Shown here piece by piece: positions 1-13,439 of a DNA stretch of 64,000 nt. Under the pieces are notes generated by a model. It had not been told where the DNA came from. It did not search any database and saw nothing but the letters and a program-made list of their open reading frames with translations. Each line of letters starts with the position of its first letter. The stretch's first letter is position 1. The stretch spans positions 35,077,408 through 35,141,407 of the forward strand of contig CM055888.1 in NCBI GenBank assembly GCA_029582165.1, given 5' to 3'. This DNA comes from Portulaca oleracea. Lineage: Eukaryota > Streptophyta > Magnoliopsida > Caryophyllales > Portulacaceae. A program made the position numbers and the translations under genes.

Positions 1-1848
1 GATATACAATTTAAACTACCTAAATGCTTAGAACTTGGCATGTAAGATTAAAAGAAAAATAATAATATATACAAGACACTACTAACTAAAGAACTAAAGA
101 AAAATCAAAATATTAACAATATGAATCTCACTTTTTTTTTCTTTTCTTTTCTTAGACTCAAAAGCCGGAATGCATATAAACTCTCACACAAGAGTTTGCT
201 CGCCCCGAGCAAACTAAAAACAAAGAAAAAGAAAGGGAAAAAAAAGAAACTAAGTACCGTAACTCACTTTCGCAGGAATTGCGGATGCATTTAGCACATG
301 CGTCAAGCCCTTTAAACCCCTTGGCAGTCCAAGTGGACGAGGAAGGTCTCCTGAGGGTTTACAGTAGATATACCCACAAAAGCCAAAGAAAAGGAGAGAG
401 GGAAAGTGAATAACTAAACATGTTTTGAAAAGAAAGAAAAGAAAAACTGCTTGTTTTAGGAATCTTGCAATCGCCTCAAAGAAAACAATACTAATCAACC
501 AAAAGGAACAATTATGAGCACATCAAATTACCTAACTGAAGATATTGCCAATCTTTAAGGCTTTTGAATCCTAAGCATTTCCTAAAAAACAAGATCCTAT
601 GTGCTCGAGTGCAAGTGTTATTCTACTCGATTCTGATTGATCTAAAGCAAATCACAATCCAAGCTTGTATCAAAGCAAAAAGAATTATTTAGGTGATATC
701 CTCCCTCGCATCTGTCGCACTTGGCTTGGTGAGACCCGCAGGAGACGCAAGGAAGATCTTCACATTTATTACAATTCTTTTTGGTGTTGGGTTTAGAATT
801 TAACGGCCGAACTTTTCAAACTTAAATCAACGGTATTTTGTGTTAATTTTTTCGGGAATTGCACGACCCATAAACAAGGTTTACCCTCCCAACACGAGCT
901 ACTCCTTACGCAAATAAAGTGCTTAAGGGGTAAGTGCGCCACACCGCTCATACCTACCCACATAGGTATACTAACTTAACATTACATATTTAAGCTTAAC
1001 GCCGGGTTTTTCGGGATTTGGAACGGCCCATAACGGGGTCTACCCGACCAACTCAGGCTACTCCATTCATAAATGAGGTGCTTAAGGGACGTGAGTGTCG
1101 CCCACTTACATCGGCCTTTGTTGATTTAGCCAACAATTAACCAATTAATCCTATTTAATTAACTTTCACTTTTCAACAAGTTCGGAAGTGATCTACTAAA
1201 GTCTTACATTTTCAAGAAGAACAAAAAAGAATCAAGGATCTTATTAACCATTTAACGAGGGGAAACTACACAAATGAGTCATGACAATATTTGAACTAAG
1301 GACAGTAATGCTCATACGGTTTTCTTTCAAGGAGATTAAGAAAGTTTTCGAAGCATTGACTACACTTATCCTAAAAACAAAGCAAAATCAAAAGAAAAAC
1401 AAAAACTTTAAAAGTTTTTCACGCCCTTGTTTCTCCTTTTGCACACAAAAGTTTTCAAATTTTTGCAAAAACTACGAAAAAAAATAATCAAAATACTAGG
1501 TTGTCTACCCATAAACAATAAAAATATCACCTCCACTCCCACACAAAACGTCACAATGTCCCCATTGTGAGAAGGGTTGTCTCAAGTAAGGGTAGAGATC
1601 CTAAGAAAAGCATATATACACAACACCTAACATGTAAAAAGCGGTGGCGACTCGAGCCCACACAACTCCATGAAAAAGATAATCCCATCATTCACACACA
1701 AGGGGTTCTCCACCGAAAATGAAAAATCAAACATGCAGCATGGATCAAGAATATATAAACTCAAAGAGAGGGTGGAAAGAGGTTACTTAAAGATCTTCAA
1801 GTAAAGACACCCCGATCCACGATCTAAAATCACCAAGCATAAGGTTAG
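1..1848 (-). repeat. Array unit 1
   Basis: Full-length unit of the 1.85-kb array. It has the intact GTTTGCTCG/CGAGCAAAC stem-loop at 194-214 and the CACAATG/CATTGTG stem-loop at 1552-1569. It carries the AATTGCGGATGCATTT variant block near 277-292. Confidence 0.85.
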
Positions 1849-4211
1849 GATATACAATTTAAACTACCTAAATGCTTAGAACTTGGCATGTAAGATTAAA
1901 AGAAAAATAATAATATATACAAGACACTACTAACGAAAGAACTAAAGAAAAATCAAAATATTAACAATATGAATCTCACTTTTTTTTCTTTTCTTTTCTT
2001 AGACTCAAAAGGCGGAATGCATATACACTCACACACAAGAGTTTGCTCGCCCCGAGCAAACTAAAAACAAAGAAAAAGAAAGGGAAAAAAATAGCGACTA
2101 ACTACCCTAACTCACTTTCGCAGGAAATGCGGATGCCTTTAGTACATGCATCAAGCCCTTTAAACCCCTTGGCAGTCCAAGTGGACGAGGAAGGTCTCCT
2201 CAGGGTTTATAGTAGATATACCCACAAAAGCCAAAGAAAAGGAGAGAGGGAAAATGAAAAACAAAACATGTTTTGAAAAGAAAGAAAAGAAAAACTGCTT
2301 GTTTTAGGAATCTTGCAATCGCCTCAAAGAAAACAATACTAATCAACCAAAAAGAACAATTATGAGCATATCAAATTACCTAACTGAAGATATTGCCAAT
2401 CTTTAAGGCTTTTGAATCCCAAGCATTTCCTAAAAAACAAGATCCTATGTGCTCGAGTGCAAGTGTTATTCTACTCGATTCTGATTGATCTAAAGCAAAT
2501 CACAATCCAAGCTTGTATAAAAGCAAAAAGAATTATTTAGGTGATATCCTCCCTCGCCTATGTCGCACTTGGCTTGGTGAGCATCGCAGGAGACGCAAGG
2601 AAGATCTTCACATTTATTACAATTCTTTTTGGTGTTGGGTTTAGAATTTAACGGCCCAACTTTTTTAACTTAACTCAACGGTATTTGGTGATAGTTTTTT
2701 TGGGAATTGCACGACCCATAAACAGGGTTTACCCTCCCAACACGAGCTACTCCTTACGCAAATAAAGTGCTTAAGGGGTAAGTGGGCCACACCGCTCATA
2801 CCAACCCACGTAGGTATACTAACTTAACATTACATATTCAAGGTTAACGCCGGGTTTTTCGGGATTTGGAACGGCCCATAACAGGGTCTAACCTACCAAC
2901 TAAGGCTACTCCATTCACAAATGAGGTGCTTAAGGGACGTGAGTGCCGCCCACTTACATCGGCCTTTGTTGATTTAGCCAACAATTAACCAATTAATCCA
3001 ATTTAATTAACTTTCACTTTTCAACAAGTTTGGAAGTGATTTACTAAAGTCTTACATTTTCTAGAAGAACGTAAAAGAATCAAAGATCTTATTAACCATT
3101 TAACGAGGGGAAACAACACAAATGAATCATGACAATATTTGAACTAAGGACAGTAATGCTCATACGGTTTTCTTTCAAGGAGATTAAGAAAATTTTCTAA
3201 GCATTGACTACACTTATCCTAAAAACAAAGCAAAATCAAAAGAAAAACAAAAACTTTAAAAGTTTTTCACGCCCTTGTTTCTCCTTTTGCACAGAAAAGT
3301 TTTCTAATTTTTGCAAAAACTACGAAAAAAATAATCAAAATACTAGGTTGTCTACCCATAAACAAGAAAAGTTTTCGGGATTTGGAACGGCCCATAATGG
3401 GGTCTACCCTACCAACTCAGGCTACTCCATTCACAAATGACGTGCTTAAGGGACGTGAGTGCCGCCCACTTACATTGGCCTTTGTAGATTTAGCCAACAA
3501 TTAACCAATTAATCCAATTTAATTAACTTTCACTTTTCAACAAGTTCGGAAGTGATCTACTAAAGTCTTACATATTCAAGAAGAACGTAAAAGAATCAAA
3601 GATCTTATTAACCATTTAACGAGGGGAAACTACACAAATGAGTCATGACAATATTTGAACTAAGGACAGTAATGCTCATACGGTTTTCTTTTAAGGAGAT
3701 TAAGAAAGTTTTCTAAGCATTGACTACACTTATCGTAAAAACAAAGCAAAAACAAAAGAAAAACAAAAACTTTAAAATTTTTTACGCCCTTTTTTCTCCT
3801 TTTGCACACAAAAGTTTTCAAATTTTAGCAAAAACTACGAAAAAAAATAATCAAAATACTAGGTTGTCTACCCATAAACAAGAAAAATATCACCCCCACT
3901 CTCGCACAAAACATCACAATGTCCCCATTGTGAGAAGGGTTGTCTAAAGTAAGGGTAGAGATCCTAAGAAAAGCATATATACACAACACCTAACATGTAA
4001 AAAGCGGTGGCGACTCGTGCCCACACAACTCCATCAAAAAGATAATCCCATCAGTTACACACAAGGGGTTCGCCACCGAAAATGAAAAATCAAACATGCA
4101 GCATGGATCAAGAATATATAAACTCAAAGAGAGGGTGGAAAGAGGTTACTTAAAGATCTTCAAGTAAAGACACCCCGATCCATGATCTAAAATCACCAAC
4201 CATAAGGTTAG
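1849..4211 (-). repeat. Array unit 2, enlarged by an internal duplication
   Basis: This unit is about 515 bp longer than its neighbours. The segment from about 2855 (GGGATTTGGAACGGCCCATAA) to about 3369 is repeated directly from about 3371 to 3885. The join is CATAAACAAGAAAA followed by GTTTTCGGG, where the first copy runs into the start of the second. Confidence 0.85.
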
Positions 4212-6051
4212 GATATACAATTTAAACTACCTAAATGCTTAGAACTTGGCATGTAAGATTAAAAGAAAAATAATAATATATACAAGACACTAAAGAACTA
4301 AAGAAAAATCAAAATATTAACAATATGAATCTCAATTTTTTTCTTTTCTTTTCTTAGACTCAAAAGCCGCAATGCATATACACTCTCACACAAGGGTTTG
4401 CCCGCTTTGAGCTAACTAAAAACAAAGAAAAAGAAAGGGAAAAAAAAAAGAAACTAACTACCCTGACTCACTTTTGCAGGAATTGCGGATGCATTTAGCA
4501 CATGGGTCAAGCCCTTTAAACCCCTTGGCAGTCCAAGTGGACGAGGAAGGTCTCCTGAGGGTTTATAGTAGATATACCCACAAAAGCCAAAGAAAAGGAG
4601 AGAGGGAAAGTGAAAACCAAAACATGTTTTGAAAAGAAAGAAAAGAAAAACTGCTTGTTTTAGGAATCTTGCAATCGCCTCAAAGAAAACAATACTAATC
4701 AACCAAAAGGAACAATTATGAGCACATCAAATTACCTAACTGAAGATATTGCCAATCTTTAAGGTTTTTGATTCCCAAATATTTCCTACAAAACAAGATC
4801 CTATGTGCTCGAGTGCAGGTTTTATTCAACTCGATTCTGATTGATCTAAAGCAAATCACAATCCAAGCTTGTATCAAAGCAAAAAGAATTATTTAGGTGA
4901 TATCCCCCCTCGCCTATGTCGCACTTGGCTTGGTGTGGGCCGTAGGAGACGCACGGAAGAACTTCACATTTATTACAATTCTTTTTGGTGTTGGGTTTAG
5001 AATTTAAAGGCCCAACTTTTAAAACATAACTCAACGGTATTTGGTGATAGTTTTTTTGGGAATTGCACGACCCATAAACAGGGTTTACCCTCCCAACACG
5101 AGCTACTCCTTACGCAAACAAAGTGCTTAAGGGGTAAGTGCGCCGCACCGCTCATACCAACCCACATAGGTATACTAACTTAACATTACATATTCAAGGT
5201 TAACGCCGGGTTTTTCAGGATTTGGAACGACCCATAACGAGGTCTACCCTACCAACTCAGGCTACTCCATTCAAAAATGACGTGCATAAGGCACGTGAGT
5301 GCCGCCCACTTACATCGACCTTTGTTGATTTAGCCAACAATTAACAAATTAATCCAATTTAATTAAATTTCACTTTTCAACAAGTTCGGAAGTGATCTAA
5401 TAAAGTGTTACATTTTCAAGAAGAACGTAAAAGAATCAAGGATCTTATTGAGCATTTAACGAAGGGAAACTACACAAATGAGTCATGACAATATTTGAAC
5501 TAAGGACAGTAATGCTCATACGGGTTTCTTTCAAGGAGATTAAGAAAGTTTATTAAGCATTGACTACACTTATCGTAAAAACAAAGCAAAAACAAAAGAA
5601 AAATTAAAACTTTAAAAGTTTTTCACGCCCTTTTTTCTCCTTTTGCACACAAAAGTTTTCAAATTTTAGCAAAAACTATGAAAAAAATAATCAAAATACT
5701 AGGTTGTCTTCCCATAAACAAGAAAAATATCACCCCCACTCCCACACAAAACATCACAATGTCCCCATTGTGAGAAGGGTTGTCTCAAGTAAGGGTAGAG
5801 CTCTTAAGAAAAGCATATATACACAACACCTAACATGTAAAAAGCGGTGGCGACTCGAGCCCACACAACTTCATTAAAAAGATAATCGCATCATTCACAC
5901 ACAAGGGGTTTGCCACCGAAAATGAAAAATCAAGCATGCAGCATGGATGAAGAATATCTAAACTCAAAGAGAGGGTGGAAAGAGGTTACTTAAAGATCTT
6001 CAAGTAAAGACACCCCGATCCACGATCTAAAATCACCAAGCATAAGGTTAG
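4212..6051 (-). repeat. Array unit 3
   Basis: Full-length unit. Its PPT-proximal hairpin is degraded near 4398-4414. From about 5390 onward it shares private variants with unit 6, such as AGAGCTCTTAAG, TTATTGAGCATTT and TATCTAAACTC. Confidence 0.8.
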
Positions 6052-7898
6052 GATATACAAATTAAACTACCTAAATGCTTAGAACTTTGCATGTAAGATT
6101 AAAAGAAAAATAATAATATATACAAGACACTACTAACTAAAGAACTAAAGAAAAATCAAAATATTAACAATATGAATCTCACTTTTTTTTCTTTTCTTTT
6201 CTTAGACTCAAAAGTCGGAATGCATATACACTCCCACACAAGGGTTTGCTCGCCCCGAGCAAACAAAAAACAAAGAAAAAGAAAGGGAAAAAAAATAGCG
6301 ACTAACTACCCTAAATCACTTTCGCAGGAAATGCGGATGCCTTTAGCACATGCATCAAGCCCTTTAAACCCCTTGGCAGTCCAAGTGGACGAGGAAGGTC
6401 TCCTGAGGGTTTATAGTAGATATACCCAAAAAAGCCAAAGAAAAGGAGATAGGGAAAGTGAAAAACAAAACATGTTTTGAAAAGAAAGAAAAGAAAAACT
6501 GCTTGTTTTAGGAATCTTGCAATCGCCTCAAAGAAAACAATACTAATCAACCAAAAGGAACCATTATGAGCACATCAAATTACCTAACTCAAGATATTGC
6601 CCATCTTTAAGGTTTTTGATTCCCAAATATTTCGTACAAAACAAGATCCTATGTGCTCGAGTGCAAGTGTTATTCTACTCGATTCTGATTGATCTAAAGC
6701 AAATCACAATCCAAGCTTGTATCAAAGCAAAAAGAATTATTTAGGTGATATCCCCCCTCGCCTATGTCGCACTTTGCTTGGTGAGGGCCGTAGGAGACGC
6801 AATGAAGAACTTCACATTTATTACAATTCTTTTTGGTGTTGGATTTAGAATTTAACGGCCCCACTTTTCAAACTTAACTCAACTGTATTTTGTGTTAATT
6901 TTTTCGGGAATTGCACAACCCATAAACAAGGGTTACCCTCCCAACACGAGCTACTCCTTACGCAAACAAAGTGCTTAAGGGGTAATTGCGCCACACCGCT
7001 CATACCAACCCACGTAGGTATACTAACTTAACATTACATATTCAAGGTTAACGTCGGGTTTTTCGGGATTTGGAACGACCCAGAACGCGGTCTACCCTAC
7101 CAACTCAGGCTACTCCATTCACAAATGACGTGCTTAAGGGACGTGAGTGCCGCCCACTTACATCGGCCTTTGTTGATTTAGCCAACAATTAACCAATTAA
7201 TCCAATTTAATTAACTTTCACTTTTCAACAAGATCGGAAGTGATCTACTAAAGTCTTACATTTTACAGAAGAAAGTAAAAGAATCAAGGTTCTTATTAAG
7301 CATTTAACGAAGGAAAACTACACAAATGAGTCATGACAATATTTGAACCAAGGATAGTAATGCTCATACGGGTTTCTTTCAAGGAGATTAAGAAAGTTTT
7401 CTAAGCATTGACTACACTTATCGTAAAAACAAAGCAAAAACAAAAGAAAAACAAAAACTTTAAAATTTTTCACTCCCTTTTTTCTCGTTTTGCACACAAA
7501 AGTTTTCAAATTTTAGCAAAAACTACGAAAAAAATAATCAAAATATTAGGTTGTCTACCCATAAACAAGAAAAATATCACCCCCACTCTCACACAAAACA
7601 TCACAATGTCCCCATTGTGAGAAGGGTTGTCTCAAGTAAGGGTAGATATCCTAAGAAAAGCATATATACACAACACCTAACATGTAAAAAGTGGTGGCGA
7701 CTCAAGTCCACACAACTCTAGTAAAAAGATAATCGCATCATTCACACACAAGGGGTTTACCACCGAAAATGAAAAATCAAGCATGCAGCATGGATGAAGA
7801 ATATATAAACTCAAAGAGAGGGTGGAAAGAGGTTACTTAAAGATCTTCAAGTAAAGACACCCCGATCCACGATCTAAAATCAACAAGCATAAGGTTAG
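6052..7898 (-). repeat. Array unit 4
   Basis: Full-length unit with the AAATGCGGATGCCTTT variant and ACCCAAAAAAGCC in place of ACCCACAAAAGCC. Both variants are shared with units 5 and 6. Confidence 0.8.
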
Positions 7899-9744
7899 GA
7901 TATACAATTTAAACTACCTAAATGCTCAGAACTTGGCATGTAAGATTAAAAGAAAAATAATAATATATACAAGACACTACTAACTAAAGAACTAAAGAAA
8001 AATCAAAATATTAACAATAGATCTCACTTTTTTTTCTTTTCTTTTCTTAGACTCAAAAATCGGAATGCATATACACTCCCACACAAGGGTTTGCTCGCCC
8101 CGAGCAAACAAAAAACAAAGAAAAAGAAAGGGAAAAAAAATAGCGACTAACTACCCTAAATCACTTTCGCAGGAAATGCGGATTCCTTTAGCACATGCAT
8201 CAAGCCCTTTAAACCCCTTGGCAGTCCAAGTGGACGAGGAAGGTCTCATGAGGGTTTATAGTAGATATACCCAAAAAAGCCAAAGAAAAGGAGAGAGGGA
8301 AAGTGAAAAACAAAACATGTTTTGAAAAGAAAGAAAAGAAAAACTGCTTGTTTTAGGAATCTTGCAATCGCCTCAAAGAAAACAATACTAATCAACCAAA
8401 AGGAACCATTATGAGCACATCAAATTACCTAACTCAAGATATTGCCAATCTTTAAGGTTTTTGATTCCCAAATATTTCGTACAAAACAAGATCCTATGTG
8501 CTCGAGTGCAAGTGTTATTCTACTCGATTCTGATTGATCTAAAGCAAATCACAATCCAAGCTTGTATCAAAGCAAAAAGAATTATTTAGGTGATATCCCC
8601 CCTCGCCTATGTCGCACTTGGCTTGGTGAGGGCCGTAGGAGACGCAAAGAAGAACTTCACATTTATTACAATTCTCTTTGGTGTTGGGTTTAGAATTTAA
8701 CGGCCCAACTTTTCAAACTTAACTCAACGGTATTTGGTGATAGTTTTTTTGGGAATTGCACGACCCATAAACAGGGTTTACCCTCCCAACACGAGCTACT
8801 CCTTACGCAAACAAAGTGCTTAAGGGGTAAGTGTGCCGCACCGTTCATACCAACCCGCGTAGGTATACTAACTCAACATTACATATTCAAGGTTAACGCC
8901 GGGTTTTTCGGGATTTGGAACGACCCATAACGCGGTCTACCCTACCAACTCAGGCTACTCCATTTACAAATGACGTGCTTAAGGGACGTGAGTGCCGCCC
9001 ACTTACATTGGCCTTTGTTGATTTAGCCAACAATTAACCAATTAATCCAATTTAATTAACTTTCACTTTTCAACAAGTTCGGAAGTGATCTACTAAAGTC
9101 TTACATTTTCAAGAATAACGTAAAAGAATCAAGGATCTTATTAAGCATTTAACGAAGGAAAACTACACAAATTAGTCATGACAATATTTTAACCAAGGAC
9201 AGTAATGCTCATACGGGTTTCTTTCAAGGAGATTAAGAAAGTTTTCTAAGCATTGACTACACTTATCGTAAAAACAAAGCAAAAACAAAAGAAAAACAAA
9301 AACTTTAAATTTTTTCACTCCCTTTTTTTCTCCTTTTGCACACAAAAGTTTTCAAATTTTAGCAAAAACTACGAAAAATATAATCAAAATACTAGGTTGT
9401 CTACCCATAAACAAGAAAAATATCACCCCCACTCTCACACAAAACATCACAATGTCCCCATTGTGAGAAGGGTTGTCTCAAGTAAGGGTAGATATCCTAA
9501 GAAAAGCATATATACACAACACCTAACATGTAAAAAGTGGTGGCGACTCAAGTCCACACAACTCTAGTAAAAAGATAATCGCATCATTCACACACAAGGG
9601 GTTTACCACCGAAAATGAAAAATCAAGCATGCAGCATGGATGAAGAATATATAAACTCAAAGAGAGGGTGGAAAGAGGTTACTTAAAGATCTTCAAGTAA
9701 AGACACCCCGATCCACGATCTAAAATCACCAAGCATAAGGTTAG
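7899..9744 (-). repeat. Array unit 5
   Basis: Full-length unit, very close to unit 6 in its first half. Both have ATGCTCAGAACTTGG and CAATAGATCTCAC where other units have ATGCTTAGAACTTGG and CAATATGAATCTCAC. This implies a recent duplication or conversion. Confidence 0.8.
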
Positions 9745-11590
9745 GATATACAATTTAAACTACCTAAATGCTCAGAACTTGGCATGTAAGATTAAAAGAA
9801 AAATAATAATATATACAAGACACTACTAACTAAAGAACTAAAGAAAAATCAAAATATTAACAATAGATCTCACTTTTTTTTCTTTTCTTTTCTTAGACTC
9901 AAAAATCGGAATGCATATACACTCCCACACAAGGGTTTGCTCGCCCCGAGCAAACAAAAAACAAAGAAAAAGAAAGGGCAAAAAAATAGCGACTTACTAC
10001 CCTAAATCACTTTCGCAGGAAATGCGGATGCCTTTAGCACATGCATCAAGCCCTTTAAACGCCTTGGCAGTCCAAGTGGACGAGGAAGGTCTCCTGAGGG
10101 TTTATAGTAGATATACCCAAAAAAGCCAAAGAAAACGAGAGAGGGAAAGTGAAAAACAAAACATGTTTTGAAAAGAAAGAAAAGAAAAACTGCTTGTTTT
10201 AGGAATTTTGCAATCGCCTCAAAGAAAACAATAGTAATCAACCAAAAGGAACCATTATGAGCACATCAAATTACCTAACTCAAGATATTGCCAATCTTTA
10301 AGGTTTTTGATTCCCAAATATTTCGTACAAAACAAGATCCTATGTGCTCGAGTGCAAGTGTTATTCTACTCGATTCTGATTGATCTAAAGCAAATCACAA
10401 TCCAAGCTTGTATCAAAGCAAAATGAATTATTTAGGTGATATCCCCCCTCGCCTATGTCGCACTTGGCTTGGTGAGGGCCGTAGGAGACGCAAAGAAGAA
10501 CTTCACATTTATTACAGTTCTTTTTGTAGTTGGGTTTAGAATTTAACGGCCCAACTTTTCAAACTTAACTCAACGGTATTTGGTGATATTTTTTTTGGGA
10601 ATTGCACGACCCATAAACAGGGTTTACCCTCCCAACACGAGCTACTCCTTACGCAAACAAAGTGCTTAAGGGGTAAATGTGCCGCACCGCTCATACAAAC
10701 CCGCGTAGGTATACTAACTTAACATTACATATTCAAGGTTAACGTCGGGTTTTTCGGGATTTGGAACGACCCATAACGCGGTCTACCCTACCAACTCAGG
10801 CTACTCCATTCACAAATGACGTGCTTAAGGGAGGTGAGTGCCGCCCACTTACATCGACCTTTGGTGATTTAGCCAACAATTAACCAATTAATCCAATTTA
10901 ATTAACTTTCACTTTTCAACAAGTTCGGAAGTGATCTAATAAAGTGTTACATTTTCAAGAAGAACGTAAAAGAATCAAGGATCTTATTGAGCATTTAACG
11001 AAGGGAAACTACACAAATGAGTCATGACAATATTTGAACTAAGGACAGTAATGCTCATACGGGTTTCTTTCAAGGAGATTAAGAAAGTTTATTAAGCATT
11101 GACTACACTTATCGTAAAAACAAAGCAAAAACAAAAGAAAAACAAAAACTTTAAAAGTTTTTCACGCCCTTTTTTCTCCTTTTGCACACAAAAGTTTTCA
11201 AATTTTAGCAAAAACTATGAAAAAAATAATCAAAATACTAGGTTGTCTTCCCATAAACAAGAAAAATATCACCCCCACTCCCACACAAAACATCACAATG
11301 TCCCCATTGTGAGAAGGGTTGTCTCAAGTAAGGGTAGAGCTCTTAAGAAAAGCATATATACACAACACCTAACATGTAAAAAGCGGTGGCGACTCGAGCC
11401 CACACAACTTCATTAAAAAGATAATCACATCATTCACACACAAGTGGTTTGCCACCGAAAATGAAAAATCAAGCATGCAGCATGGATGAAGAATATCTAA
11501 ACTCAAAGAGAGGGTGGATAGAGGTTACTTAAAGATCTTCAAGTAAAGACACCCCGATCCACGATCTAAAATCACCAAGCATAAGGTTAG
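9745..11590 (-). repeat. Array unit 6
   Basis: Full-length unit. The first half matches unit 5. The second half, from about 10920, matches unit 3 almost base for base. The mosaic indicates unequal exchange between units. Confidence 0.8.
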
Positions 11591-13439
11591 GATATACAAT
11601 TTAAACTACCTAAATGCTTAGAACTTTGCATGTAATATTAAAAGAAAAATAATAATATATACAAGACACTACTAACTAAAGAACTAAAGAAAAATCAAAA
11701 TATTAACAATATGAATCTCACTTTTTTTTATTTTCTTTTCTTAGACTCAAAAGTCGGAATGCATATACACTCCCACACAAGGGTTTGCTCGCCCCGAGCA
11801 AACAAAAAACAAAGAAAATGAAAGGGAAAAAAAAATAGAAACTAACTACCCTAACTCACTTTCGCAGGAATTGCGGATGCATTTAGCACATGCATCAAGC
11901 CCTTTAAACCCCTTGGCAGTCCAAGTGGACGAGGAAGGTCTCCTGAGGGTTTATAGTAGCTATACCCACAAAAGCCAAAGAAAAGGAGAGAGGGAAAGTG
12001 AAAAACAAAACATGTTTTGAAAAGAAAGAAAAGAAAAGCTGCTTGTTTTAAGAATCTTGCAATCGCCTCAAAGAAAACAATACTAATCAACCAAAAGAAA
12101 CCATTATGAGCACATCAAATTACCTAACTCAAGATATTGCCAATCTTTATGGTTTTTGATTCCCTAATATTTCCTACAAAACAAGATCCTATGTGCTCGA
12201 GTGCAACTGTTATTCTACTCGATTCTGATTGATCTAAAGCAAATCACAATCCAAGCTTGTATCAAAGCAAAAAGAATCATTTAGGTGATATCCCCCCTCG
12301 CTTAGTCGCACTTGGCTTGGTGAGGGCCGTAGGAGACGCAATGAAGAACTTCACATTTATTACAGTTCTTTTTGGTGTTGGGTTTTGAATTTAACGGCCC
12401 AACTTTTCAAACTTAACTCAACGGTATTTGGTGATAGTTTTTTTGGGAATTGCACGACCCATAAACAGGGTTTTCCCTCCCAACAGGAGCTACTCCTTAC
12501 GCAAACAAAGTGCTTAAGGGGTAAGTGTGCCGCACCGCTCATACCAACCCGCGTAGGTATACTAACTTAACATTACATATTCAAGGTTAACGCCGGGTTT
12601 TTTGGGATTTGGAACGACCCATAACGCGGTCTACCCTACCAACTCAGGCTACTCCATTCACAAATGACGTGCTTAAGGGACGTGAGTGCCGCCCACTTAC
12701 ATCGGCCTTTGGTGATTTAGCCAACAATTAACCAATTAATCCAATTTAATTTAGTTTCACTTTTCAACAAGTTCGGAAGTGATCTACTAAAGTCTTACAT
12801 TTTCAAGAAGAACGAAAAAGAATCAAGGATCTTTTTGAGCATTTAACGAAGGGAAACTACACAAATGAGTCATGACAATATTTGAACTAAGGACAGTAAT
12901 GCTCATACGGGTTTTTTTCAAGGAGATTAAGAAAGTTTTCTAAGCATTGACTACACTTATCTTAAAAACAAAGCAAAAACAAAAGAAAAACAAAAACTTT
13001 AAAAGTTTTTCACGCCCTTTTTTCTCCTTTTTCACACAAAAGTTTTCAAATTTTAGCAAAAACTACGAAAAAAAATAATCAAAATACTAGGTTGTCTTCC
13101 CATAAACAAGAAAAATATCACCCCCACTCCCACACAAAACATCACAATGTCCCCATTGTGAGAAGGGTTGTCTCAAGTAAGGGTAGAGCTCGTAAGAAAA
13201 GCATATATACACAACACCTAACATGTAAAAAGCGATGGCGACTCGAGCCCACACAACTCCATTAAAAAGATAATCCCATCATTCACACACAAGGGGTTTG
13301 CCACCGAAAATGAAATATCAAACATGCAGCATGGATCAAGAATATATAAACTCAAAGAGAGGGTGGAAAGAGGTTACTTAAAGATCTTCAAGTAAAGACA
13401 CCCCGATCCACGATCTAAAATAACCAAGCATAACGTTAG
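11591..13439 (-). repeat. Array unit 7
   Basis: Full-length unit. Its opening (GAACTTTGCATGTAA) resembles unit 4, continuing the unit 3/4 and 6/7 correspondence. It then switches to the AATTGCGGATGCATTT variant class. Confidence 0.8.

Noticed and set aside
250..498. Recurrent open frames of about 80 codons on the minus strand in most array units (also 4454-4702, 6311-6550, 10002-10241, 11851-12090, 13686-13925)
   Set aside because: The frame lies in sequence homologous to the non-coding 3' UTR of elements 1-3, where it is not conserved. Its hydrophobic look comes from A/G-rich tracts read in reverse.
7408..7620. Recurrent plus-strand frames of 70-105 codons in array units (for example 3720-3947, 9253-9567, 11099-11416)
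   Set aside because: They are shortened, extended or frameshifted from unit to unit, start in A-rich low-complexity sequence and have no recognisable domain.
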